From Cylindrospermopsis curvispora GIHE-G1 (GTDB lineage Bacteria > Cyanobacteriota > Cyanobacteriia > Cyanobacteriales > Nostocaceae), in NCBI RefSeq assembly GCF_014489415.1, contig NZ_CP060822.1, positions 1,969,501-2,033,500 on the forward strand: 64,000 nt of DNA. Reading direction: 5' to 3'. Position 1 is the stretch's first letter, and the number at the start of each line of letters is the position of its first letter. Under the pieces are notes generated by a model. It saw only the letters and a list, made by a program, of their open reading frames with translations, did no database searches and was not told the DNA's origin. The translations under genes were made by a program, and so were the position numbers. Below, piece by piece: positions 48,905 to 56,512 of the stretch.

Positions 48905-49348
48905 CTAAAAATCATCTATTAAACTGCTTAACCTATCAATCACAGGATCAGTTTTTTCCACTGGAACAGGTTGGGAAACAGATGGGTTAAAAACGCCCAA
49001 GCTTACTGGTGAAACCACAGATTGGCCCTGATTGACCATGTTGGCCAGTTGGGCTACCTGTTGACTAAGTTGCAGAATATGAGATTCCCTGGCAAAAAAA
49101 CGCTGTTCAAGCTCCTTGACCTGACGTTGTAACTCACTGATTTTTTGATCTGGAGACAGGGGGATTGTAGCACGGGTGGGCGACTCCAACACACACAGGT
49201 ACTGCGAAAGAGTTTCCTTACACAAGTCACTAAAAGTCTTGCTGGGGTTTGCCTGCAAATAACTTTCCACCTGTGCTAGTAGACTCTCGTCGCTAATCCC
49301 AGGATTAAAAGTTACAGATTTAACAGTCTTTTTTGACCACTGGAACAT
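48905..49348 (-). CDS. Small partner protein of the ParM-like filament (ParR/CorR-like)
   Basis: 147 residues, encoded directly downstream of the ParM-like gene (8 bp gap). The N-terminal residues MFQWSKKTVKSVTF have amphipathic, basic/aromatic character; a helical domain (residues 20-55), a Gln/Glu-rich coiled coil (about 65-110) and a disordered tail follow. By position it is the adaptor of the filament system. It matches my recollection of CorR of Anabaena, a chromosomal ParR relative said to bind membrane by an N-terminal amphipathic helix rather than DNA. Confidence 0.6.
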   Translation of the reverse strand: MFQWSKKTVKSVTFNPGISDESLLAQVESYLQANPSKTFSDLCKETLSQYLCVLESPTRATIPLSPDQKISELQRQVKELEQRFFARESHILQLSQQVAQLANMVNQGQSVVSPVSLGVFNPSVSQPVPVEKTDPVIDRLSSLIDDF

Positions 49349-49356
49349 TGTTTTTA

Positions 49357-50505
49357 TTACCTAGCAACGCGACTAGCAGATAATTGGGCTTCACCATAAA
49401 GATATTGTCCCAAAGCATTAGCTTCGCGAGAGGGAGCAGCCAAATAAGCGTTAATTCTCGCCTCTTTGAGTAATCTTTGTATATCCGCCCAGAAGAACTC
49501 GCCGCCACCACCGGTGATAATTACATCGGTCACCCGGTCTGGCAACCAAGCTAACACACGAGAGCAAATTTCTCTAGAAAACTGCTCCGTCAAGTTGGGG
49601 AGGAAATCATCCAGATTAGTTGGCTTAGTAGCACCTTTAGGACGATAAAAACGTTCACCTTTTGGTTTGTTCACAGCAGAAATAAGTGCTAAAGACTGGC
49701 TATCAGCACCTTCAATTTCGCCTGCAACTCTCTGATAGAATTCACTCATACCAAAATCTTCACTTAGGGAAAGACCTCGAGCAAAGCGAAAGTGATCAAC
49801 CATGATTAGGTCAATAGTTTGATGACCAATATCCACAATTCCCACGGAAATTGTGGTTAAATCAGGAACTAATGGACTCTTATTTGGTTGAGACTCGGTC
49901 CACAAAAGACTACCATAGCCCTCTGGCATCACCCAAACCTTAGTTATACTAATATATAAGGAATCACCACGAAAGTTAACAATATGTTGGCCAGTTAACA
50001 AGCTAATTAACTGTGCTTTCTCCCTTTCAAATTGTTCTAGAGAAAGGAAGGGTAGACCCAAAATCACGGAAATTTCGTCTTGTAGCTTGAAATAACCAGC
50101 AGCAGCTAATACTTTGATTAAAGCATCCTCTACTTTGGATTTGCCAACGCCCAGATTCGCACCGAAGTCTGCTGCTAATTGACCGACTGCATAGCCACTC
50201 CCTTGATACTCCAACCACAAATCCATGAGGGGATCGGCAGTCTTACCTTCAAATACTCCACTACGTATCTGTTCTGCGGACATGTGCTTAACATTGGCGG
50301 GAATAAAAGCTACAGTTCCAGGTTCGCGACTTACGCAGGTTTTAGTGGAGGTTCTACCCAAATCAACACTGAGAATATTTTTCCCAGAAATGCTGGTGGG
50401 CTTATGAGTAGGGCTGATGCTGGATACAGTTGGTTTGCTAATACCACTATTCATAGGCACAGCGGCCAAATTAATTGGATTAGCTGCGGAGGTTGGTTCT
50501 GTCAT
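49357..50505 (-). CDS. ParM/StbA-family actin-like ATPase (CorM-like)
   Basis: 382-residue bacterial actin homologue. Phosphate-1 LSVDLGRTSTK (residues about 45-55), phosphate-2 VGIVDIGHQTIDLIMVD (near 225) and the adenosine loop IITGGGGEF (near 337) are present. About 40 N-terminal residues precede the actin fold. With the small gene downstream it forms a ParM-partner operon on what appears to be chromosomal DNA. This suits either a captured plasmid segregation system or the cell-shape filament CorM described in Anabaena. Confidence 0.8.
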   Translation of the reverse strand: MTEPTSAANPINLAAVPMNSGISKPTVSSISPTHKPTSISGKNILSVDLGRTSTKTCVSREPGTVAFIPANVKHMSAEQIRSGVFEGKTADPLMDLWLEYQGSGYAVGQLAADFGANLGVGKSKVEDALIKVLAAAGYFKLQDEISVILGLPFLSLEQFEREKAQLISLLTGQHIVNFRGDSLYISITKVWVMPEGYGSLLWTESQPNKSPLVPDLTTISVGIVDIGHQTIDLIMVDHFRFARGLSLSEDFGMSEFYQRVAGEIEGADSQSLALISAVNKPKGERFYRPKGATKPTNLDDFLPNLTEQFSREICSRVLAWLPDRVTDVIITGGGGEFFWADIQRLLKEARINAYLAAPSREANALGQYLYGEAQLSASRVAR

Positions 50506-50549
50506 GAAGGCTCCTGTTTGTTGACTTAGTGGATCATTTCTATTCAGAT

Positions 50550-51173
50550 TTATCTACGGATCTGTTGACTTTTGCGCTTAAATACCCAAAGAAAAAATAA
50601 TACTAATATACCAACCAAAACAATTTTGGATATGGGGTCTATGTATTTTTCCACAAGTTTATACTGGGTTCCCAAGAGGTATCCTGAATATGTCAAAAAG
50701 CCAACCCATACTGCACTACCAAGGGTGGTATACAGCAAGAAAGGCAACATGGTCATGTTGGCCATTCCAGCAGGGATGGAAATCAAGGTGCGGATTCCCG
50801 GTACTAAACGACCTATAAGAACTGCTTTGCCACCCTGTCTATTAAACCAGGTTTTAGCCTTGTCAATATCATCGCTAGATATAGCCAACCACTTACCATA
50901 TTTTTTAGCCAGTTTTTTCAACTGTTGTTCTTGTAACAACTTGCCTGGATAGTACCATATAAGAGCACCAAGTGTCGAGCCCACTAGTCCCGAAAAAAAC
51001 ACACCAATGATATTCAGTTTTGCTCCTCCTGGTTGATAGGGACTGGCTGTAAATCCTGCCAATGGCATAATCAGTTCCGAGGGTATAGGAGGAAAGAGAT
51101 TTTCTAGGAACATCATCATAGCAATTCCTATATATCCTAGAGAGTTAATTGTGTTGGTAATCCATTCAAGCAT
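50550..51173 (-). CDS. DedA-family membrane protein
   Basis: 207 residues. The DedA/SNARE-associated signature ENLFPPIPSELIMPLAG (near residues 24-40) and GRLVPGIRTLISIPAG (near 120-135) are clear, with four to six membrane segments. DedA proteins flip undecaprenyl or phospholipid carriers. It lies between parM and the Gfo/Idh/MocA gene, same strand, separated by gaps that allow separate transcription. Confidence 0.92.
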   Translation of the reverse strand: MLEWITNTINSLGYIGIAMMMFLENLFPPIPSELIMPLAGFTASPYQPGGAKLNIIGVFFSGLVGSTLGALIWYYPGKLLQEQQLKKLAKKYGKWLAISSDDIDKAKTWFNRQGGKAVLIGRLVPGIRTLISIPAGMANMTMLPFLLYTTLGSAVWVGFLTYSGYLLGTQYKLVEKYIDPISKIVLVGILVLFFLWVFKRKSQQIRR

Positions 51174-51268
51174 ACTGAATTATTTGTAAGTGTGTCCTTG
51201 GTGGTTGATGGGGAATTAGGTTAATATGTCTCCCATTCCCCAGTGGTAAGTTTAGTCCATAGCCATTC

Positions 51269-52399
51269 CTAAACGCTAGAGGTTAGGGATTGGGACACAG
51301 ATTCAGATTGCCATTCTAAGGGATTCCAAACTCTTTCTTCCACGGCCATTTGCTCAATTAAACTGGCCAGTCTCAAAGCTTTCAGAGCTTGTTCACCACC
51401 CACAGAGGGCTGATTACCCCCACGTACACAGTTGACGAAATGTTCCAACTCGGCACTTAAGGGTTGAATGTTACTAGTATAGACTTTTTCTATGATGCCA
51501 TCTTGTCTATAAAGGGTCTGACGCTCGTTCTGGGGATTGGTATTTTGTCGATGAATAAAAATTTCATTGTTGAGAAAATCAGCTTCTGTAAATGAATTTT
51601 TGCAATGAGCAACGATGCGGCGAATTTTTCGGTGGGTGACCTTACTAGCTGTGAGAGTGGCCACAATGCCATTGGCAAACCCTAGGGTAGCAGTGACGTA
51701 ATCTAAATATCCCGAATCTAGTGAACGTGTGCCATTAGCTGTTAATTTGACTACTGGCGAACCAGCTAACTCTAGCAGCAGGTCTATGTCATGTATCATT
51801 AGGTCTAATACCACTGATACATCATTAGCTCGACTTGAATAGGGGCTCATCCTATGGGACTCCAGTGCTAAAACCTCCTCGGTTTTCAACACCTGGCTTA
51901 GTTCTCTAAAAGCTGGGTTAAATCGCTCAATGTGTCCTACCTGTAAAATACATTGGGACTGGGCGGCAGCATTTACTAGAGATTCTGCTTCAGGAATGCT
52001 CGCGGCAATAGGTTTTTCAATTAGTACGTGGATTCCAGCAAGCAAACAGTTAATGCCTACAGCATAATGAAGTCTCGTTGGCACCACTACACAAACAGCA
52101 TCTACATGGGGTAACAAATCACAGTATTCTTCAAAAAATCGAACTTTATATCTGCTGGCAGTTTCTATTCCTCTCTCAACGTTAATATCAGAAACCCCCA
52201 CTAGCTCCACATCTTTCATGGAACTGAGCAACCGGGCATGATGTTGACCCATGTTACCCACCCCAATCACCCCCATGCGAATTGCACGCGGTTGGGTGCG
52301 TTGTGAGTATAGGTTTGGTTCCGCAACTGATATACTATTGTTGTGCACTATTGTTTTCTCCTCAACCACCAAATTAAAAAATGCTACGGCTGTTGGCAA
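51269..52399 (-). CDS. Gfo/Idh/MocA-family oxidoreductase
   Basis: NAD(P)-dependent sugar or sugar-nucleotide dehydrogenase, up to 376 residues. The Rossmann motif GVIGVGNMGQHHARLL begins near residue 43, the signature LIEKPIA follows near 135, and the C-terminal substrate domain has HDIDLLL. The family-typical sequence starts near residue 41, so the real start may be the GTG at 52348 or later; the preceding region lacks family character. Substrate unknown; many relatives act on nucleotide-sugar or inositol. Confidence 0.85.
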   Translation of the reverse strand: MPTAVAFFNLVVEEKTIVHNNSISVAEPNLYSQRTQPRAIRMGVIGVGNMGQHHARLLSSMKDVELVGVSDINVERGIETASRYKVRFFEEYCDLLPHVDAVCVVVPTRLHYAVGINCLLAGIHVLIEKPIAASIPEAESLVNAAAQSQCILQVGHIERFNPAFRELSQVLKTEEVLALESHRMSPYSSRANDVSVVLDLMIHDIDLLLELAGSPVVKLTANGTRSLDSGYLDYVTATLGFANGIVATLTASKVTHRKIRRIVAHCKNSFTEADFLNNEIFIHRQNTNPQNERQTLYRQDGIIEKVYTSNIQPLSAELEHFVNCVRGGNQPSVGGEQALKALRLASLIEQMAVEERVWNPLEWQSESVSQSLTSSV

Positions 52400-52545
52400 T
52401 TATACTAAACTGTCAAACATTATCCGTGCAAAACCATCCAAATGGTAACATAGTAGCCCAGTTTATGAAGAATTTTAAAATTTTTAAAATTTATGTTTTT
52501 TATGTTCAATTCCCGATTTACCCTAAAAGTTGCTAAAAATTGATT

Positions 52546-53214
52546 ATGAAAGCTGTAATTCTTTTGTCCGGAGGTTTGGATTCATCTACGGTCTTATATC
52601 AGGCTCGTGCGGATGGTTATGAATGCTATGCTATTTCTTTTGATTATCATCAGCGACATCGGCGAGAGTTACAATCAGCTATGTCTATCGCCAAATCCTT
52701 AGGAGTGGTTGAACATCAACTGGTCACTTTTGATTTACGTTCTTGGGGGGGATCAGCTTTAACTGATAATTCCATACCTCTCCCTGAGAATCGTCCCCTA
52801 GACCAAATGTCAGGGTCTATTCCCATCACTTATGTACCCGCCCGGAATAGCATTTTTTTGAGTTTTGCTCTCGGCTATGCTGAAGCAATCGGGGCTGAAC
52901 GGGTATATATAGGTGTTAACGCTTTAGATTATTCTGGCTATCCTGACTGTCGTCCTGATTATATCCACGCCATGCAGGAGGTGTTCCGTTTAGGAACTAA
53001 ACAGGGTCGGGAAGGAAAACCTATTGATATTATCGCACCCCTGATTAATCTGACTAAAATCCAAATTATCCAGTTGGGTAACCGTTTAGGTGTACCCTGG
53101 GAATTAACTTGGTCTTGTTATACTGGTGGGGAACACCCCTGTGGTGTCTGTGACTCCTGTCAGTTACGTTGGGCAGCTTTCCATGAATTGGGTCTAAAGG
53201 ACCCAGGTGTGTAG
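52546..53214 (+). CDS. queC: 7-cyano-7-deazaguanine synthase
   Basis: Makes preQ0 from CDG in queuosine/deazaguanine synthesis. 222 residues from ATG 52546. The PP-loop is LLSGGLDSSTVL at residues 6-17, and the zinc site is in WSCYTGGEHPCGVCDSCQLR near the C-terminus (four cysteines). No other que genes are adjacent, so the route is scattered. It lies just before the 3' exon of the split tRNA, in the opposite orientation. Confidence 0.95.
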   Translation: MKAVILLSGGLDSSTVLYQARADGYECYAISFDYHQRHRRELQSAMSIAKSLGVVEHQLVTFDLRSWGGSALTDNSIPLPENRPLDQMSGSIPITYVPARNSIFLSFALGYAEAIGAERVYIGVNALDYSGYPDCRPDYIHAMQEVFRLGTKQGREGKPIDIIAPLINLTKIQIIQLGNRLGVPWELTWSCYTGGEHPCGVCDSCQLRWAAFHELGLKDPGV

Positions 53215-53273
53215 TTAATTTTGTTGTAATTAAGTGCGCCCTGCTGGAATCGAACCAGCCTGAAGACGAATTA

Positions 53274-53347
53274 GTTACCTAAATTACCCAATTACTCGGA
53301 TAACTCGGCTGCAAAACCGTGCTTGCGACTTTCACCGCACACGGCTT
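53274..53347 (-). ncRNA. Group II intron domains V and VI
   Basis: Domain V (53347-53314): 5' strand AAGCCGTGTGCGGT, GAAA tetraloop, 3' strand AGTCGC-AA-GCACGGTTT with a two-base bulge, matching the catalytic consensus including the AGC triad. Domain VI (about 53308-53274): GTTA...TAAC closing helix with an unpaired A at 53280. These give the strand and 3' boundary of the intron. Confidence 0.9.
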
Positions 53348-55047
53348 CAAGCTACACCCAATATCTCTTTTTGAGATACCGTCATCTCTTGGTGACTTTC
53401 ATGACAGTGATTATGTACTACTGCCTTGTTTTCCTTTCTGTTGTTGTTCTTATTTCCGTCTATATAGTGGATTTCAAGGTAGTCCTCAACTGTTAGGTTT
53501 TGTCCACATAAGTAGCATTTACCCTCTTGTTTTGTTATTCCGAACTTGATGTCTTGAGGTGTTTCCGGGTGGTCAGCCATTCTTTTCGTCCAATAGACCC
53601 AATCTCTGTCATAGGGGCTTTTTATTCCCTCTACTTTAATGTGTTGGGCGTATGGGAACTCGTATAATGTGGGTACTGTGAAGAGAGTGTTTCCTTCCTT
53701 CCACCCGAAAGTACTAGTCTTTCTTGGTGTTTTATGGAATATCTTCTTGCGTATGTACCCGAGACCGTCTTTGGCAAATCTTTTTCTTCCCCAGTTTAGA
53801 TACACTTTATCTAGCCTGTGGTTTTCCAATTCCCCAAAGGTTTCCCAGGAGTGGCTACCTGACTTGAAGTAGTTTGCCCAGCTTCTGATTATCCAGCTCA
53901 ACCGCTTGATCATCATCGGGGGGTTTTTGTCGTGTCCCTGATTTAGAGTTTCTTTGATGTCATTCACAAATCTTTCCACGGACTTCTCCGATGGTTTGAT
54001 TTTAGTTAACATTCCCGGAAATTCGCCATTGACTTTTTCATTGGATTTGTACTTGCCTATTTTATAGGTTCTGATGTTAAATCCAAGAAAGTCTAGTCCT
54101 GGTTTTTCCCCGTTGTATTCCTCCATGGTGTGACACATCCTGATCTTTTGTTGATTTAGGTTTAACCCTATTTCTCCTAACCAGGTCTCTACTTCAGTCT
54201 TTGCTGCTTTGATGGTTTCCTCTTCCCAGTGTAGTACCAGGAAGTCATGGGCATATCTTATAAATTTAGCCTCCCCCATCTCCTCGACCTTACCTTGAGC
54301 CTGATTGGCACTTAGATATGGAAATTTCTGGGAAATGTGAGTTTCTAGTCCGTGTAGTGCAATATTTGCCAAAAGAGGCGAAATGACTCCTCCCACTGGC
54401 ACACCTTTTTCCATTGGATGGAACACCTCGCCTATCATTACTCCGCTTTTCAGCCATGCTCTGATTTGGCGCTCCATTATGGGGAAGGTGTTGCACTTTT
54501 CAAGTATTGTCCCATGTTTTATTTTGTCAAAGCAACCACTAATATCCACACTTAGGACATATATAGTTCTTTTACGGACTTGGCTTTCAATGGCGCTGAT
54601 GGCATCATGACAGCTTCTCCCTGGTCTAAACCCATAGCTATTGGGTTCAAATTTTGCTTCCCATTCCGGTTCTAGAGCCATTCTTGCTAACGCCTGTTTA
54701 GCTCTATCCTCCCTAGTTGGAACTCCTAGATTTCTCGACTCTCCATTTGATTTGGGGACTTCTACCCATATTAATGGACTTGCCTTTCCGTCTAGTTCCA
54801 GGTTTTTGGCTAGTTTGATCCCTTCCTCACCATCTGCTGTTTTTTTACCCTTGTTATCCTGTGTGACCTTTTTGATTGCCAATAGTTTGGCGCTGTAGGA
54901 ATTTATTAGGATTTTCTGATATTTAACAACAGAAATTTTGTCACCATTTAGAGATGCTTGATAAATCTTGGATTGCAACCGGGACACTTTATATTGGATT
55001 TTACTCCAGTCTAAACGTGTCCATACTGCTTCTTGAGCTTTAGTCAT
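53347..55047 (-). CDS. Group II intron-encoded maturase with altered RT and HNH sites
   Basis: 566 residues: RT domain (about 85-320), maturase domain X (about 350-450, GMLTKIKPSEKSVERF, RLSWIIRSWANYFK) and a C-terminal HNH domain with zinc pairs CYLC and HNHCH. Catalytic D168 (SVDISGCFD) is kept, but the YADD box reads YAHD (His267), the PQG of RT-4 reads PVG (Val218) and the HNH EIHH reads EIHY (Tyr528). Domain X looks intact. The pattern suggests RNA splicing is kept while reverse transcription and DNA cleavage are weakened or lost. The stop codon TGA overlaps the first base of domain V. Confidence 0.93.
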   Translation of the reverse strand: MTKAQEAVWTRLDWSKIQYKVSRLQSKIYQASLNGDKISVVKYQKILINSYSAKLLAIKKVTQDNKGKKTADGEEGIKLAKNLELDGKASPLIWVEVPKSNGESRNLGVPTREDRAKQALARMALEPEWEAKFEPNSYGFRPGRSCHDAISAIESQVRKRTIYVLSVDISGCFDKIKHGTILEKCNTFPIMERQIRAWLKSGVMIGEVFHPMEKGVPVGGVISPLLANIALHGLETHISQKFPYLSANQAQGKVEEMGEAKFIRYAHDFLVLHWEEETIKAAKTEVETWLGEIGLNLNQQKIRMCHTMEEYNGEKPGLDFLGFNIRTYKIGKYKSNEKVNGEFPGMLTKIKPSEKSVERFVNDIKETLNQGHDKNPPMMIKRLSWIIRSWANYFKSGSHSWETFGELENHRLDKVYLNWGRKRFAKDGLGYIRKKIFHKTPRKTSTFGWKEGNTLFTVPTLYEFPYAQHIKVEGIKSPYDRDWVYWTKRMADHPETPQDIKFGITKQEGKCYLCGQNLTVEDYLEIHYIDGNKNNNRKENKAVVHNHCHESHQEMTVSQKEILGVA

Positions 55048-55712
55048 CGGCTTTTATCCTTGATTTACCTCAAATGTAGCCACTTACCTTTTGGCATATT
55101 CCACCCATTACAGGTAGACTTTGGCTTGAGGTAAGTTCCTTCCCAACTGTCTTAGGACTTTGACCTAGCCTCCTTATAAAGGTTCACAAGACAGTTAGTT
55201 CCCAGTCTTTATTCACCAACCATTATTGTGTTCACTTAGGCTCCTACTTTCTACGGTGTGGTCTGGAAGGTCAGAATTCCTATCACTCAACATAGGGGTT
55301 ACTCCACTTGCCACATTGAACTTTTGTTCGCAGTGTGTCAGTCCATTTCACTGCTGTATTTGACCGTAGTTCTCACGTAGGTTCACTTTCGTTAGCCATA
55401 TGAACTCCCTTTCCTTTGCTTTGAGCGGACTCTCTTAGCGTTGGATTTGTGTACTTGCTTCCCCCCTCTATTGGGTCAGAATAGAGAGGTGTACACTGGA
55501 GTCACCATCTGACTTGATGGAGGGACTTTCACCCTCATGGATGGAGTTGAGACTGTCGCACTGAGTTCGTTGCCTCCCCAATCGGCCAAAGGCGCTAGTT
55601 GCTTGAAGTTCAAACCAACTCAAACTAACATAGCATAGTTTTTAGAATTTTACGCCAACCAAAAAAAAATTTTTCGTTTAGGCTGGAAATCGCCATTAAA
55701 CAAGGTCTGACA

Positions 55713-56417
55713 ATGATAACAACAAATTCAACTGCAGTTCTAACTTTAATTTTGGTGGCCCTAATGCTGATGACAGGTTCAGTTAGTGCCTTTTTGGGTT
55801 TTTCTATGGGAAGCTCCGCTCTCAAGGGGGTAACATCACCAGATGGTCGTCCCACATCTAAGTTAATTAGTAGTAGGAATAATGATTTGCAAGCTGTCCC
55901 CATATCTTTTTTACAAGAAGAGGATATAATTAATCAGGTAAAAAAACGAATAGAACAAAACAAGACTAAAAATAATCAAACAAAAAAGGTCGAGGAAGAG
56001 GAAGAAACCGTATCTACAAAAGATAAATCTCAACAAAAAGCACAAGAACTTCCAGAGGAACCCCCACAGCCAGGATTTCCCGTGGTGGCTGAAAGTGAGG
56101 GTGTAAATATGTCCGTACGGTCAGCTAGTTATTCCGGTGGTCAACTCATACTCAAGATCAAAATGCACAATCAGTCTAATGAATCTGTGAGATTTTTATA
56201 TAGCTTTCTAGATGTCACAGATGATAAAGGTAGAGTTTTAACTGCTACTACAGATGGTTTACCCGCCGAGCTGCCAGGTAACAGTCCCATATTTACGGGT
56301 AAGATTAGCATCCCTGCCGCTTTACTTAACGATGTGAGTAGTTTAACCTTGTCTCTAACAGACTACCCTGCTCAAAAACTCAAATTACAGCTGTCTGATA
56401 TTCCCGTAGAAAAATAA
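55713..56417 (+). CDS. Membrane-anchored protein of unknown function
   Basis: 234 residues. One N-terminal membrane helix (AVLTLILVALMLMTGSVSAFLG, residues 8-29 in part) that may be an uncleaved signal anchor. A charged Glu/Lys/Gln-rich helical stretch (about residues 70-110) is followed by a C-terminal beta-rich domain with immunoglobulin-like features (LILKIKMHNQSNESVRFLYSFLDVTDDKG). Exposure outside the membrane is likely. I do not recognise a family. It starts 118 bp from the split tRNA, on the other strand, so the gap must hold both promoters. Confidence 0.7.
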   Translation: MITTNSTAVLTLILVALMLMTGSVSAFLGFSMGSSALKGVTSPDGRPTSKLISSRNNDLQAVPISFLQEEDIINQVKKRIEQNKTKNNQTKKVEEEEETVSTKDKSQQKAQELPEEPPQPGFPVVAESEGVNMSVRSASYSGGQLILKIKMHNQSNESVRFLYSFLDVTDDKGRVLTATTDGLPAELPGNSPIFTGKISIPAALLNDVSSLTLSLTDYPAQKLKLQLSDIPVEK

Positions 56418-56512
56418 GCAAAAAGAAAAAATCAACACCAGATTTCATCTAAGATAGGGAGTTGCGAGCAGTCTAAAATTCTCATGAAAATTCTTGTACA
56501 CGAGCTTGAGAG

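Larger units (their letters stand above)
53274..55561 (-). mobile_element. Group II intron with maturase ORF, inserted in a tRNA anticodon
   Basis: 2288 nt. The 5' end is the consensus GTGCGACAG (55561-55553). The 3' end is AGGTAAC, ending in the expected A-Y. Domain V (53347-53314) starts AAGCCGTGTGCG and closes GCACGGTTT with a GAAA tetraloop and the AGC triad. Domain VI follows, with a bulged branch-point A seven nt from the 3' end (53280). Domains I-III occupy about 55048-55561; TGAGT (minus strand, 55289-55285) could be EBS1, pairing with ACTCA at the end of the 5' exon. The maturase ORF fills domain IV. Everything needed for self-splicing appears present by eye; structure was not computed. 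Confidence 0.93.
53235..55595 (-). tRNA. tRNA-Ile2(CAU) split by a group II intron (exons 55562-55595 and 53235-53273)
   Basis: The 5' exon has acceptor strand GCGCCTT, a D arm and ends ACGAACTCA. The 3' exon begins TAATTCGT and carries the T arm (GCTGG-TTCGATT-CCAGC) and AGGGCGC-A. Joined, they give 73 nt: a 7-bp acceptor stem, a 3-bp D stem, anticodon stem ACGAA/TTCGT with loop CTCATAA (anticodon CAT) and a 5-bp T stem. CCA is not encoded. C4-G69, C5-G68 and A73 suit the lysidine-modified isoleucine tRNA rather than Met; initiator tRNA is a separate intact gene at 60624. The intron lies between anticodon positions 35 and 36. Identity as Ile2 is inference. Confidence 0.88.

Noticed and set aside
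53235-55595. Reading the split tRNA as an elongator tRNA-Met
   Set aside because: The CAT anticodon allows Met, but the acceptor has C4-G69 and C5-G68, the pairs linked to lysidine synthetase recognition of tRNA-Ile2, and the T arm resembles tRNA-Ile2. Not fully excluded.
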